A stretch of 64,000 bases of DNA from Mesorhizobium norvegicum (GCF_004919685.1 NZ_SMYZ01000012.1:248001-312000), one strand, 5' to 3'; counted from the stretch's first letter, positions 18,434 to 28,653 are shown. Numbers and translations: made by a program. Notes: generated by a model from the letters alone, not told the origin.

Positions 18434-20257
18434 TCAAGCCGTGCCGAAGGCGCTGGCGCCATGGTCGGCGCGGCCGACCAATTGCCGGAAGCCGGCGAAC
18501 AGCTCGCGGCCGAAACCGAATTCGTTGCCGATGAGATCGGCTTCCGCCGTACGGCGCAGTGCGAATTCCGGTGCCGGCACAAACACTTCCAGCGTGCCTG
18601 CATCGGCGTCCAGCCGAATGATATCGCCCTCATGGATCCTGGCGATCGGCCCGTCCTCGACCGCTTCCGGCGTCACGTGGATCGCTGCCGGCACTTTGCC
18701 GGAGGCGCCCGACATGCGACCGTCGGTGACTAGCGCCACGCGCTGGCCGCGATCCTGCAGGATGCCGAGCACGGTGGTCAGCTTGTGCAGTTCCGGCATG
18801 CCGTTGGCCTTCGGCCCCTGGAAGCGGATGACGGCGATGAAATCGCCGGTCAGCGTGCCGGCCTTGAACGCTTCATTCAGCCCTTGCTGGCTGTCAAAGA
18901 CCTTGGCCGGCGCTTCGATGATGCGGCGCTCCGGCTTCACGGCGGAAGTCTTGATGACGGCGTGGCCGAGATTGCCCGACAGCACCTTCAGGCCGCCGGT
19001 CGCCTGGAACGCCTTGTTGAACGGCGCCAGCACCTTCTCGTCGCCGCTTGTCCGCGGCGAGGCTTCGCGCACGACGCCGCCGTCGGCGCCAAGCTTTGCC
19101 TCGACCGCGTAGGGCCGCAGGCCTTCGCCCCATACCGTCTGCACATCCTCGTGCAAAATGCCTTCGTCGAGCAGTTCTCGGATCAGGAAGCCGAGCCCGC
19201 CGGCGGCGTGGAAATGGTTCACGTCGGCGAGACCGTTCGGATAGACCCGCGCCAGCAGCGGCACCGCTTCCGAAAGATCGGAAATATCCTGCCAGGTGAT
19301 GGCGATGCCGGCCGCCGCCGCCATGGCGATCAGGTGGATGGTGTGATTGGTCGAGCCGCCGGTGGCGTGCAGGCCGACGACGCCGTTGACGATCGAGCGC
19401 TCGTCGATCATCCGGCCGACAGGCGTATAGGCGTTGCCGAGCGCGGTGATCGCCAGCGCGCGCTTGGTCGCCTCGCGCGTCAAGGCCTCGCGCAGCGGCG
19501 TGCCTGGGTTGACGAAGGAAGCGCCCGGCGTGTGCAGGCCCATGATCTCCATCAGCATCTGGTTGGAATTCGCCGTGCCGTAGAAGGTGCAGGTGCCCGG
19601 CCCATGGTAGGATTTGGACTCGGCCTCCAGCAGTTCGGCGCGCCCCGCCTTGCCCTCGGCATAAAGCTGGCGGACCTTGGCCTTTTCATCGTTCGGCAGA
19701 CCGGTCGTCATCGGCCCGGCCGGAATGAACACCGCCGGCAGATGGCCGAAGGTCAGCGCCGCGATCACCAGCCCGGGCACGATCTTGTCGCAGACGCCGA
19801 GATAGACGGCGGCGTCGAACATGTTGTGCGACAGGCCGATCGCTGCGGCCATGGCGATGACGTCGCGCGAAAACAGCGACAGCTCCATGCCGGGCTGGCC
19901 TTGCGTCACGCCATCGCACATTGCCGGCACGCCACCGGCTACCTGGGCGATGCCGCCGGCTTCGCGTGCCGCGTCCTTGATCAGCGCCGGAAAGGTCTCG
20001 AACGGCTGATGCGCCGACAGCATGTCGTTGTAGGAGGTGATGATGCCGAGGTTCGGCACCTTGTCCGCACCCAGCGCCAGCTTTTCCGAGGGGCTGCACA
20101 CCGCAAAACCATGGGCGAGGTTGCCGCACGACAGCACGGCCCGGTTGGCGGTGCGGTTCGATGCCTCGGCGATGCGGCTGAGATAACGCTCGCGGCCTGG
20201 CTTTGAACGCTGGCGGATGCGCTCGGTGATGGCTTCGATGTCGCGTCTGGCGGTCAT
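18434..20257 (-). CDS. edd: Phosphogluconate dehydratase
   Basis: 607 residues, the normal Edd length. It dehydrates 6-phosphogluconate to KDPG in the Entner-Doudoroff pathway and belongs to the IlvD/Edd Fe-S dehydratase family. Seen are [20 protein letters not shown], the cluster-binding [11 protein letters not shown], and [13 protein letters not shown] sequence ([17 protein letters not shown]). It follows pgl by about 70 bp on the same strand, forming zwf-pgl-edd. The KDPG aldolase gene eda is not in the window. Confidence 0.97.
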   Translation of the reverse strand: MTARRDIEAITERIRQRSKPGRERYLSRIAEASNRTANRAVLSCGNLAHGFAVCSPSEKLALGADKVPNLGIITSYNDMLSAHQPFETFPALIKDAAREAGGIAQVAGGVPAMCDGVTQGQPGMELSLFSRDVIAMAAAIGLSHNMFDAAVYLGVCDKIVPGLVIAALTFGHLPAVFIPAGPMTTGLPNDEKAKVRQLYAEGKAGRAELLEAESKSYHGPGTCTFYGTANSNQMLMEIMGLHTPGASFVNPGTPLREALTREATKRALAITALGNAYTPVGRMIDERSIVNGVVGLHATGGSTNHTIHLIAMAAAAGIAITWQDISDLSEAVPLLARVYPNGLADVNHFHAAGGLGFLIRELLDEGILHEDVQTVWGEGLRPYAVEAKLGADGGVVREASPRTSGDEKVLAPFNKAFQATGGLKVLSGNLGHAVIKTSAVKPERRIIEAPAKVFDSQQGLNEAFKAGTLTGDFIAVIRFQGPKANGMPELHKLTTVLGILQDRGQRVALVTDGRMSGASGKVPAAIHVTPEAVEDGPIARIHEGDIIRLDADAGTLEVFVPAPEFALRRTAEADLIGNEFGFGRELFAGFRQLVGRADHGASAFGTA

Positions 20258-20328
20258 GGTGTCGGTCCTTTCAGGCGAGGTCCCGGAACACGATCCGGCT
20301 GTCCGCCGGGACCCTCAGCAAGTTCAAA

Positions 20329-21045
20329 TCAGGGGGCCCAGAAAACCTCTACGGGCTTGTGTGCGGCGTCGAGCACGGCGCGGATTGGCTTTCGCGGTCC
20401 AGGTGCCACCGCGCCGTCGAAGGCGGTGCGCTTGTCCTCGCCTTCGATGTGCAGCGCGATGAAACCGGCATCCACGATGCGCGCCAGCGACAGGGTCAGC
20501 CGCGGCTCGCCAGCGCTTGCCGCATGAACCGGCAGCACGATCCTGTCGGAGGACGGGTCGAGCAATCTTGCCAGGTCATCGGCATCGGGAAAGAACGAAG
20601 CAGTGTGGCCGTCCGGCCCCATGCCGAGCACGACGACGTCGAGCGGCCAGGGCAGTGACTGGAGCGCCGCATTGTCGGACGAAGCGGCATCCTCGATGCT
20701 GGTGGCTTCGTGATAGAGCGGCACGAAGCGCGCCGCCTTGGCCGCGTTCTGCAGCAGATTGGCGGCCACCAGCCCGGCGTTGGAGCGCGGCGAGGAGGCT
20801 GGCACGAAACGCTCGTCGACCAGCGTCACGATCACCTTGTCCCAGGCGATGGGGATCGCCGAAAGGGCGGCGAAGAATTTCGCCGGCGTGGTGCCGCCGG
20901 AGACGGCGAGCAACCCTGTGCCGCGCTCGGCGATTGCCTTGGTCAGGCGGCCGGCGACATGACCGGCAAGCGCAGCCGCCAGCTCCTGGCGCCCGGCGAA
21001 GCCGTTCCAGCTATAGGCGGCGCTGTTCAATTGCTCTCGTGCCAT
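20329..21045 (-). CDS. pgl: 6-phosphogluconolactonase
   Basis: 238 residues of the DevB-type lactonase family, which hydrolyses 6-phosphogluconolactone. The N-terminal AVSGGTTPAKFFAALSAIPI and the central VVLGMGPDGHTASFFPDA motif are diagnostic. Its start overlaps the end of zwf (19 bp), indicating translational coupling, and it is followed by edd. Confidence 0.96.
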   Translation of the reverse strand: MAREQLNSAAYSWNGFAGRQELAAALAGHVAGRLTKAIAERGTGLLAVSGGTTPAKFFAALSAIPIAWDKVIVTLVDERFVPASSPRSNAGLVAANLLQNAAKAARFVPLYHEATSIEDAASSDNAALQSLPWPLDVVVLGMGPDGHTASFFPDADDLARLLDPSSDRIVLPVHAASAGEPRLTLSLARIVDAGFIALHIEGEDKRTAFDGAVAPGPRKPIRAVLDAAHKPVEVFWAP

Positions 21046-22496
21046 GTCCGCCCGTCACGTTCGATCAGCGCTATCGAGGCCGAGGGACCCCAAGTGCCCG
21101 CCGTATAGCCCTGCGCTTCCTGTCTGGCGCTTTCCCAGGCGTTCTGGATCGGATCGATCCATTTCCAGGCTGCCTCGACTTCGTCACGGCGCATGAACAG
21201 GGTCTGGTTGCCACGGATGACATCCATGATCAGCCGCTCATAGGCGTCCGGCGCGCGGCCATCGAAGGACTGCGCGAAGCTCATGTCGAGCGAGATCTGG
21301 CGCAGCCGCATGCCGCCCGGACCCGGATCCTTGATCATGATGAACTGCTTGACGCCTTCGTCCGGCTGCAGCCGGATGACCAGCTGGTTGGCGAAGATCG
21401 GTCCGGCGCTGTCGCCGAAGATCGAATGCGGGATCGGCTTGAATTCGATGACGATTTCCGAAACCCTGGTCGCCAGCCGCTTGCCGGTCCTGAGGTAGAA
21501 CGGAACGCCCGCCCAGCGCCAGGTGCCGATCTCGGCCTTGATGGCGACGAAGGTCTCGGTGTTGCTGTCGTGCGCAAGCTCCTCGACATAGCCTTTTACA
21601 GCTCCGCTGGCCGAGGCGCCTGCGCGGTACTGGCCACGCACGGTGTGCTTCGGCGCCTCGTTGCCGTTGATGCGCTTCAGCGCCCGCAGCACCTTCAGCT
21701 TCTCGTCGCGCACCGCGTCGGCGTCCATCGACGACGGCGCTTCCATGGCGACGAGGCACAAGAGCTGCAGCATATGGTTCTGCACCATGTCGCGCAGCGC
21801 GCCGGCCTTGTCGTAATAGGTGACGCGGTCTTCCAGACCCACGGTCTCGGCCACGGTGATCTGCACGTGGTCGATATGGGCGGAGTTCCACAACGGCTCA
21901 TAGAGCGCGTTGGCAAAGCGCAGCGCCATCAGGTTCTGCACCGTCTCCTTGCCGAGATAGTGGTCGATGCGGAAGATCTGGCTTTCGTGGAAATCGTCCC
22001 CGACCAGATCGTTGAGTGCTCGCGCCGAGGCAAGGTCGCGGCCGATCGGCTTCTCCAGCACGATGCGGGAGTTCGGCGTGATCAGATTGTGCTCTTTCAG
22101 CTTGTGCGAGATATCGACGAACAGCGCCGGCGCCACCGCCAGGTAGAAGGCGCGGATGCTGTCGCTGTCGCCGATCGCCTTCTTCAATTTGTCGAATCCG
22201 GCCCCGCTTGTCGCATCGGCCGAGACATAAGAGAGGCGCGCCAGGAAGGTCTTCAGTTCCTTGGCGTCGATATCTGCCGGTTTGACGTGCTCGGAGATCG
22301 CTTGCTTGGCGAAGGCCTGGAATTCCTCATCGCTCATCTTCGAGCGTGACGTGCCGATGATGCGCGTCGGCTCGGAGAATTGATGGTCGCGCTGGCGATA
22401 GTAGAGCGACGGCAGAAGCTTGCGCTCCGACAGATCGCCGGTGCCGCCGAAAATGATGAAGTCGAAAGGGTCGACGGGGATGATCTGGCTGGTCAT
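21027..22496 (-). CDS. zwf: Glucose-6-phosphate 1-dehydrogenase
   Basis: 489 residues. IIFGGTGDLSERKLLPSLY is the NADP-binding start, and FRIDHYLGKE near 175 holds the catalytic histidine/lysine region. Oxidises glucose-6-phosphate to the lactone. First gene of the zwf-pgl-edd operon, so glucose is probably degraded by the Entner-Doudoroff route as in other rhizobia. Confidence 0.98.
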   Translation of the reverse strand: MTSQIIPVDPFDFIIFGGTGDLSERKLLPSLYYRQRDHQFSEPTRIIGTSRSKMSDEEFQAFAKQAISEHVKPADIDAKELKTFLARLSYVSADATSGAGFDKLKKAIGDSDSIRAFYLAVAPALFVDISHKLKEHNLITPNSRIVLEKPIGRDLASARALNDLVGDDFHESQIFRIDHYLGKETVQNLMALRFANALYEPLWNSAHIDHVQITVAETVGLEDRVTYYDKAGALRDMVQNHMLQLLCLVAMEAPSSMDADAVRDEKLKVLRALKRINGNEAPKHTVRGQYRAGASASGAVKGYVEELAHDSNTETFVAIKAEIGTWRWAGVPFYLRTGKRLATRVSEIVIEFKPIPHSIFGDSAGPIFANQLVIRLQPDEGVKQFIMIKDPGPGGMRLRQISLDMSFAQSFDGRAPDAYERLIMDVIRGNQTLFMRRDEVEAAWKWIDPIQNAWESARQEAQGYTAGTWGPSASIALIERDGRTWHESN

Positions 22497-22811
22497 GGTC
22501 TGTCCGCTTTGACGCCGGTCGCTGTGACGCGGCTGATATAATCTAATCGATTTAAATTTTCCAGTGCCATGGTGTCACATCTGGGTGTATGCGCCTGCCC
22601 CTTGACAGTCCGATGACCCGGAGGCTTGTCGACAGGCGCGGCTCCGGAAGTCTTCGCAGTTGCAGCATAGAGCGGGATCGAGGCGAAAGCCAAAGGAGAA
22701 ATCGGCGATGGCCGCACATCTTTCGACCAATCCGGTCCGAAGCCGCGGCTTTGCGCGGATGAGCGCCATTGGCGCGCCAGTTGACCGTCACCAATCATGA
22801 GCGGGAAAAAC
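22497..22811. promoter_or_regulatory. Divergent intergenic region between zwf and the SDR gene
   Basis: About 315 bp without a gene. Just upstream of zwf is an AT-rich stretch (AATCTAATCGATTTAAATTTT, 22540-22560). It includes the small palindrome AATCGATT and would carry the zwf promoter on the minus strand; the exact boxes are not clear. No sharper operator was seen. Confidence 0.35.
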
Positions 22812-23558
22812 ATGCGTCTGCAAAACAAGGTTGCCGTCATCACCGGTGCTGCGTCGGGCTTTGGCGAGGGCATCGCCAGGCGCTTTGCCGAGGAGGGCGC
22901 CAGGGTCGTTGTCGCCGATCTCAATGCCAAGGGCGCGGAGCGCGTCGCCGGCGATATCGGTGAAGCGGCGATCTGGACCCAGACGGATGTTTCGCTGCGC
23001 TCCGAATTCGACGAGATGGTCTATGCCGCCAAAAGCGCTTTCGGCCGCATCGACATCATGGTCAACAATGCCGGTTACACCCATCGCAACGGCGACATGC
23101 TCAATGTCGACGAGGAAACCTTCGACCTGATCACATCAGTCAACATGAAGGCGATCTATCACGCGGCACGCGCCGTGGTGCCGATCATGGAGCGGCAGGG
23201 CGGCGGCGTCATCCTGACCACGGCCTCCACCGCAGGTCTGCGGCCGCGGCCCGGCCTCACCTGGTACAATGCGTCGAAAGGCTGGGCGATCACCGCCACC
23301 AAATCGATGGCGGTGGAACTGGCGCCGAAGAACATCCGCGTCAATTGCCTCTGCCCGGTTGCCGGCGAGACCGGGATGCTGGAGAAATTCATGGGCGCCG
23401 ACACGCCCGAAATCCGCGAGAAGTTCCGCGCATCGATCCCGCTCGGCCGGCTTTCGACGCCGCTCGACATCGCCAACGCAGCGCTCTGGCTGGCCTCGGA
23501 CGAAGCCGCCTTCATCACCGGTGTGGCGCTGGAGGTCGACGGCGGCCGCTGTATCTGA
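22812..23558 (+). CDS. SDR family oxidoreductase
   Basis: About 248 residues of a classical short-chain dehydrogenase/reductase. VAVITGAASGFGEGIARRF is the cofactor TGxxxGxG motif, NNAG is at about 84-87, and the catalytic Ser/Tyr/Lys are in TTASTAGL and WYNASKGWAI. The C-terminal VALEVDGGRCI is typical. The start could be ATG 22797 or 22812; 22812 gives the usual LQNKVAVITG opening. Substrate unknown. Its position divergent from zwf does not show a role in sugar metabolism. Confidence 0.88.
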   Translation: MRLQNKVAVITGAASGFGEGIARRFAEEGARVVVADLNAKGAERVAGDIGEAAIWTQTDVSLRSEFDEMVYAAKSAFGRIDIMVNNAGYTHRNGDMLNVDEETFDLITSVNMKAIYHAARAVVPIMERQGGGVILTTASTAGLRPRPGLTWYNASKGWAITATKSMAVELAPKNIRVNCLCPVAGETGMLEKFMGADTPEIREKFRASIPLGRLSTPLDIANAALWLASDEAAFITGVALEVDGGRCI

Positions 23559-23669
23559 AAGCCTGTCTATGTCGCCCAAAAGTGCGAAGCGGTTTTGGGG
23601 CAACGACATCCATCAAAACAGGAGGCACGCCCACGCAGGCAGCGGTTCGGCGACAGGTTGCGGTGGCTG

Positions 23670-24548
23670 TCAGGCGCCGGTCTTGATGTAGCTCTTGTAG
23701 ATCCAGCCGGTCTTGCCGTTGTAGGTGATCTGGCACCATTGCTTGCAGCTCATCACCTGCACCGAGGTTCTGGCCGGCACCGTGGCGATGGCGGCGGCAT
23801 TTTTCTTCGGGCCGCTCCGCATGGTCACGGTCCTCAGGATACGCCCCGTTCCGGCGGCCGCGACCTTCCTGGGCTTCGCCTTGGCCTGGCTGCCGTCACC
23901 TTCCGCGGCCGCGGGCTGCTGCTCCGGCACTTGCGGCTGCACCTCAGGGATGGCTGCGGTTTGTGCGCCATCGGGATGGCTGCCCCCCGCTGCGGTGGGC
24001 GCGGCAACCTTGGCAAGTTCAGTGCTGGCATCGGTATCGGCTGCCGGCTGCGCGAACGCCGCCACCGGCTTGTCCGGCGCCTGTTCAGCCTGGTTCGCCG
24101 CCTGGCTGGGAGCAGGCGCGTCGGAAGCGGATGCAGCCTTCGGCTGCGAAGCGGTCCAACGAGGATCATTGGCTGCGAGCGCTTGTACGTTGGCTTGCGC
24201 GGTCGCCACGCTCGGTGAAACCGCGTCGGACTTGCGCGCCTGCGGCACGGTCGCCGCAGCGACTGCGGCCCCCACGGGGGCGATTTTCGTCGTTTTCACC
24301 GGAATGGTCGGAATGGTCTGCTCTGGGCTCGCTGCCGCCTGCCTGTCATTGGCCGGCAATGCCAGCCACAACGCCACCGCGGCGACGCCAAGCAGTGCGG
24401 CGGTGCCGATCGCGGCGATCACTAGATGCGAATTCGAACGGACTTCCTGCCAGAAGGACGGCCGCATGTCGTATCCGAACTGCATGGCAAAGCGCCGACG
24501 TTCCGGCGTACCGAAACTGAAGGGCTCTCTCACTCTTGCCACCTCCAT
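23670..24548 (-). CDS. Membrane-anchored SH3b-domain protein
   Basis: About 292 residues from the ATG at 24548. A basic cytoplasmic N-terminus is followed by one membrane segment (LVIAAIGTAALLGVAAVALWL, near 35-55). Then comes a long Ala/Pro/Gln-rich periplasmic linker and a C-terminal bacterial SH3 domain (ILRTVTMRSGPKKNAAAIAT to GKTGWIYKSYI). Such domains bind cell-wall or protein ligands. Alternative starts are ATG 24485 and upstream codons to 24737. Function unknown. Confidence 0.75.
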   Translation of the reverse strand: MEVARVREPFSFGTPERRRFAMQFGYDMRPSFWQEVRSNSHLVIAAIGTAALLGVAAVALWLALPANDRQAAASPEQTIPTIPVKTTKIAPVGAAVAAATVPQARKSDAVSPSVATAQANVQALAANDPRWTASQPKAASASDAPAPSQAANQAEQAPDKPVAAFAQPAADTDASTELAKVAAPTAAGGSHPDGAQTAAIPEVQPQVPEQQPAAAEGDGSQAKAKPRKVAAAGTGRILRTVTMRSGPKKNAAAIATVPARTSVQVMSCKQWCQITYNGKTGWIYKSYIKTGA

Positions 24549-24875
24549 AAGCGGGCCGATGTTCTTTCGATCGAATGCCAAGAACCTGGCGCCAGATCTG
24601 CATCGGTCCCAAGAAACCAAAGCGGGCAAGCCCGCAGAATTCCCCGTCAGTCGCCCACAATCGGCATCTCTTGCCGGTGATTGTGGCATCACTACGCCTT
24701 CCCAGGCGATTCTGCACCTTTGCCGGGGATTCTGCAATGTGCCGTTACGGCAACAAATATTACAGCAATATTACAGGAATTCAGAACGATCCTGTCCAGC
24801 CCGGAGAAAGTGGCTTCAGGCCTTCGCCAACCAACAGATGGAACCGGTCCTGATTCCGTCGGGACGGAACAGGCG
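24549..24875. other. Intergenic region with a short tandem repeat
   Basis: 327 bp upstream of the SH3b gene without a convincing ORF. It holds two direct copies of AATATTACAG, 11 bp apart (24756-24776), a spacing of about one helical turn. This could be a regulator site for the SH3b gene; nothing else was recognised. Confidence 0.35.
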
Positions 24876-26162
24876 CTAGATCCTGTCCCGCAGCGCAAAC
24901 CAGTTGAGCGCCAGGAACAGCAGCGGCGTGCGGAAGCGCCGGCCGCCAGGGAACGGCGGGATTTTCAGATCCTCGATCAGCTTCAGCCGGTCGCGGTTGC
25001 CGGCAACCGTTTCGGCATAGAGCTTGCCGAAGAAGTTGGACAGCATGACGCCGTGGCCGGAATAGCCGCCGACCGAGATCACATTGGGCATCACTTCGCG
25101 CACGAACGGTTTTCTCGGCACCGTGATGCCGACATAGCCGCCCCAGCCATGCGTGATCTCGACATCCTTGAGCGCCGGATAGAGTTCCGCGATCTGGCGG
25201 CGGATGTGGATGTGGATATCCTTCGGATCGTTGACGCCATATACCTCGCGTCCGCCAAACAGCAGCCGCCCGTCCTTCGATCTGCGGAAGTAGCGCACGA
25301 CGAAGCGGGAATCGTCGACTGCCTCGCCGCCCGGCAGCACGTCTGAGTCCGCTCCCAGAGGAACGGTCGCGCCGATGAAGGAACCGATCGGCATGATGTG
25401 CGCCGCACTCACCGGCTCGAGCGTGCCGCCATAGGCATTGACCGCGATCAGGCATTTCTGCGCCGTCACCGTGCCTCTCGGTGTCGAAACCTTGACCTTG
25501 CCGCCACTGGAAATGATGCCGGTCGATGGCGTCGCTTCGAACAAATGCGCACCGGCAAGCGCTGCCACCCGCGCCGTACCGATCACCAGCTTCATCGGGT
25601 GGATGTGGCCCGTGCCGGTGTCGCGCGTCCCGCCGAAATAGGCGGTCGAGCCCAGCCGCTCCGCCGTCTCCCTGGCATCCATGAACGAGATATGCGGGTA
25701 GGAAAAACGGCTCGCCATGGTCTCGGCATGCGCCTTGTAGTCGTCGACGTAGCGCGGCTTGTGCGCCACCGAGAGCTGGCCCGGCATATAGTCGATATCG
25801 ATCTGGTTGGCGGCAGTGAATTCGAGGAGATGCGTCTTCGCCTCTTCGGCGAGATCGAACAGCGCCTTCGCGCGGGAGAAGCCATATTCGGCTTCCAGGT
25901 CTTCGGCCCAGGCGCGCTGGCCGGTGCCAAGTTGGCCACCATTGCGCCCCGAGGCGCCATCACCAAAGCGGTGGGCTTCGATCAGCACGACATTGCTGCC
26001 CGCCTTGGCCAGATGCGCTGCCGCCGACAGACCGGTAAAGCCGCCGCCGATGATGACGACGTCGCATGCCCGGTCGCCATCCAGCGCCGGGTATTCAGGT
26101 CTCGGACCGGCCGTGTCCTCGTACCAGGAACGGCCAGGGGAAATCGGGGATTGGTAAGGCAT
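24876..26162 (-). CDS. puuB: FAD-dependent oxidoreductase, gamma-glutamylputrescine oxidase-like
   Basis: 428 residues of the DAO family. The ADP-binding motif DVVIIGGGFTGLSAAAHLAK is near residue 30, followed by FGDGASGRNGGQLGTGQR, the flavin-linked signature common in PuuB/OrdL proteins, and a C-terminal GYSGHGVMLSNFFGKLYAE. PuuB oxidises gamma-glutamylputrescine to the aldehyde. The assignment rests on the family plus the adjacent PuuA-like gene 125 bp upstream on the same strand; other amine substrates are possible. Confidence 0.8.
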   Translation of the reverse strand: MPYQSPISPGRSWYEDTAGPRPEYPALDGDRACDVVIIGGGFTGLSAAAHLAKAGSNVVLIEAHRFGDGASGRNGGQLGTGQRAWAEDLEAEYGFSRAKALFDLAEEAKTHLLEFTAANQIDIDYMPGQLSVAHKPRYVDDYKAHAETMASRFSYPHISFMDARETAERLGSTAYFGGTRDTGTGHIHPMKLVIGTARVAALAGAHLFEATPSTGIISSGGKVKVSTPRGTVTAQKCLIAVNAYGGTLEPVSAAHIMPIGSFIGATVPLGADSDVLPGGEAVDDSRFVVRYFRRSKDGRLLFGGREVYGVNDPKDIHIHIRRQIAELYPALKDVEITHGWGGYVGITVPRKPFVREVMPNVISVGGYSGHGVMLSNFFGKLYAETVAGNRDRLKLIEDLKIPPFPGGRRFRTPLLFLALNWFALRDRI

Positions 26163-26203
26163 GATGCGGTGAAGACTCGGAGATTTTGGGAGGGATGAGA
26201 AAG

Positions 26204-26290
26204 CGAATAGCGAGTAGGAAGTAGCGAATAGGGAAAGCGGCCGATATTGCTTCTATTCGCTATTCGCTATTCGCTATTCGCTATTCGCTA
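26204..26290. repeat. Heptamer tandem repeat (CTATTCG x5) with opposed copies
   Basis: Five perfect tandem copies of CTATTCG occupy 26253-26287. Two CGAATAG copies in the opposite orientation lie at 26204-26210 and 26225-26231, so the transcript can fold into alternative hairpins. On the minus strand the repeat starts directly at the TAG stop codon of the puuA-like gene (26288-26290): the stop reads as part of the next repeat unit. It lies between puuA and puuB and could modulate read-through or mRNA stability. Confidence 0.8.
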
Positions 26291-27724
26291 GACATTGAGC
26301 AGCAGATACTCCCGCTCCCAAGGGCTGATCACTTCCATGAACGTCTCGAATTCCGCCCGCTTGATCGCCGCATAGGTCGCGGCGAAGGACTTGCCCAGAT
26401 GCGCGCAGAGTTCCTCGTCGCCCTCGAACAGGTCGACGGCTTCGAGCAGGCCACGCGGCAGGTCGATCTCGTCGGCGTTGGCTGTGGTCAGGACGGGAGG
26501 TTCGGCCTTGATCTTGTTGGTGATGCCGATCAGCCCGCAGGCAAGCGATGCCGCCAGCGCCAGATAGGGATTGGCATCGGAGGACGGGATGCGGTTTTCG
26601 ACACGCCGTGCCGCCGGGTCCGAGCGTGGCACACGAAACGCCGTCGTGCGGTTGTCATAGCCCCATTTGTTGTTGACCGGCGCCGACGCCGCCTGTGTCA
26701 GCCGGCGGTAGGAATTGACATAGGGCGCGAACATCACCAGCGCGTTCGGCACATGCTTCTGCATGCCACCGATGAAGTGGAAAAAATCGTCGGTTTCCGA
26801 GCCGTCGGCGGCCGAAAAGATGTTCTGTCCAGTCTTCTTGTCGATGATCGACTGATGGATATGCATGGCGGAGCCTGGCTGCCCCTGGATGGGCTTGGCC
26901 ATGAACGTGGCGTAGATCTCGTGCTTCAGCGCCGCCTCGCGAATGGTGCGCTTGAACATGAAGACCTGGTCGGCCAGTTCGATCGGGTCGCCGTGGCGCA
27001 GATTGATCTCCAGCTGGCCGGCACCTTCCTCGTGGATCAGCGTGTCGATCTCCAGGCCCTGGCTTTCGGAGAAATGGTAGATGTCGTCGATCAGTTCGTC
27101 GAATTCGTTGACGCCGGCGATCGAATAGCCGGCGCCGCCGCCGATCGCGCGTCCCGAACGGCCGACCGGCGGGGTCAGCGGATAGTCCGGATCGGGATTC
27201 TTGCGCACCAGATAGAATTCGATCTCGGGCGCCACCACCGGCTTCAGGCCGAGCTTGTCATAGGCAGCCAGCACACGCTTCAGCACATTGCGCGGCGTGA
27301 ACTCGACCGAGCGGCCATCCTGGTGGACGAGGTCGCAGATGACCGCGGCCGTCGGGTCTTCTTCCCAGGGCACCACTGTCAGCGTCGACAGGTCCGGCAT
27401 CAGCTTGAGGTCGCCGTCGTCTTCCGGGTAATGGAAGCCGTTGCCATCCTCGGGGTAGCCGCCGGAAATCGTCGTCATGAAGACAGCTGATGGCAGTGCC
27501 AGCGAGGTGTTGGAGGTGAATTTCTTCGATGGCATCATCTTGCCACGCGCAACGCCTGCCTGATCGGGCGTGATGCACTCGATGTCCTCGATGCCGCGCC
27601 ATTCCAGCCAGGCGCTGACTTCCTTCCAGTTCTTGACGCCCCGTTGGTTTTTCACGAAGGCAGGCGTGCGGGCACGTCCTCCGCGGCTCGACGGACGGAC
27701 TTCCTTTTTTGCAGGCGGCATCAT
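26288..27724 (-). CDS. puuA: Glutamine synthetase family protein, gamma-glutamylputrescine synthetase-like
   Basis: 478 residues with a normal GS fold. PVVAPEIEFYLV, the ATP-side motif KPIQGQPGSAMHIHQS, and the late RVENRIPSSDANPYLALAA are seen. In PuuA-type enzymes this ligates glutamate to putrescine, the first step of the Puu route. It is upstream of a PuuB-like oxidase on the same strand and within 7 kb of a complete putrescine ABC importer, which supports polyamine use. The unusual Arg/Lys-rich N-terminus (1-25) may be an overlong start. It could alternatively be another GlnA-like ligase. Confidence 0.82.
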   Translation of the reverse strand: MMPPAKKEVRPSSRGGRARTPAFVKNQRGVKNWKEVSAWLEWRGIEDIECITPDQAGVARGKMMPSKKFTSNTSLALPSAVFMTTISGGYPEDGNGFHYPEDDGDLKLMPDLSTLTVVPWEEDPTAAVICDLVHQDGRSVEFTPRNVLKRVLAAYDKLGLKPVVAPEIEFYLVRKNPDPDYPLTPPVGRSGRAIGGGAGYSIAGVNEFDELIDDIYHFSESQGLEIDTLIHEEGAGQLEINLRHGDPIELADQVFMFKRTIREAALKHEIYATFMAKPIQGQPGSAMHIHQSIIDKKTGQNIFSAADGSETDDFFHFIGGMQKHVPNALVMFAPYVNSYRRLTQAASAPVNNKWGYDNRTTAFRVPRSDPAARRVENRIPSSDANPYLALAASLACGLIGITNKIKAEPPVLTTANADEIDLPRGLLEAVDLFEGDEELCAHLGKSFAATYAAIKRAEFETFMEVISPWEREYLLLNV

Positions 27725-27868
27725 TCACCAGATTGGGTTGCGGATTGTGGAGTATAGCCGTGCCCCCCTATGGAAGGGAAGGGGAGCCACGTCGGGCATT
27801 GGCTGACGCGGTTGAAAATCACGCCAATCGGCTTAGTTTCCCATTCCCAATGCCAATCGAGACGTTCA

Positions 27869-28585
27869 ATGCGGCACAACGGTAAACTGACGACGATCGG
27901 CTTCGATGCCGACGACACGCTGTGGCAGAACGAGCAGTTCTTCCGCCTGACGGAAAAGCGCTTTGCCGCCATGCTCGCCGATCATGGCGAAGCGGAGCAC
28001 ATCTCGGCACGATTGCTGGAGGCCGAAAGGCGCAACCTCGCCGTCTATGGCTTCGGCATCAAGGGATTTACCCTGTCGATGATCGAAACGGCGATCGAGG
28101 TCACGCAAGGCCGCGTACCGGCCTCGGTCATATCAGAGATTCTTGATGCCGGCCGCGAGATGCTGAGTCATCCGATCGAGGCCCTTCCGCATGCGCGCGA
28201 GACTGTTGAAAAGCTTGCCGGCGCATTCCGCCTTGTGCTGATCACCAAGGGCGACCTCTTTGACCAGGAGCGCAAGCTGGCTGGGTCAGGCCTGGGCGAT
28301 CTGTTCGATGCGGTCGAGATCGTCAGCGACAAGAATGCCGCCACCTATAGCAGGCTCTTCAACCGCCACGGCGATGGTCCTGCGAAAAGCATGATGGTCG
28401 GCAACTCGCTGAAGTCGGACGTGGTCCCGGCCATCGAGGCCGGCGGTTGGGGTGTCCATGTGCCGCATGAACTGACCTGGGTGCTGGAGCATGTCGAGGC
28501 GCCGGTGGCCGAATCGAGGTTTCGCCAGATATCCGATCTCGGACAACTGCCCGGACTGGTTGAAAGCATCATCAATCCGGGCTGA
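27869..28585 (+). CDS. HAD family hydrolase
   Basis: 238 residues. Motif I GFDADDTLW supplies the nucleophile Asp, motif II is LVLITKGD, and the later SMMVGNSLKSDVVPAIEAGG is motif IV. This is a cytoplasmic phosphatase-like enzyme of unknown substrate (YjjG/REG-2-like). The start is at ATG 27869; the ORF is open to 27770 but the extension is not family-like. Convergent with the small receiver gene at 28654. Confidence 0.85.
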   Translation: MRHNGKLTTIGFDADDTLWQNEQFFRLTEKRFAAMLADHGEAEHISARLLEAERRNLAVYGFGIKGFTLSMIETAIEVTQGRVPASVISEILDAGREMLSHPIEALPHARETVEKLAGAFRLVLITKGDLFDQERKLAGSGLGDLFDAVEIVSDKNAATYSRLFNRHGDGPAKSMMVGNSLKSDVVPAIEAGGWGVHVPHELTWVLEHVEAPVAESRFRQISDLGQLPGLVESIINPG

Positions 28586-28653
28586 TCGTCGGGCCTTACC
28601 TATTTTGCGCAATTCCGGACGGAAGACCGTTACAGCCTTTTCCTGCAATTGCT

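Noticed and set aside
20517..22349. 610-residue open frame on the plus strand
   Set aside because: Antisense to pgl and zwf, both with diagnostic motifs; the composition is typical of a GC-rich shadow frame.
26253..26287. Short regularly repeated units considered as a CRISPR array
   Set aside because: The units are contiguous heptamers without spacers and no cas genes are present.
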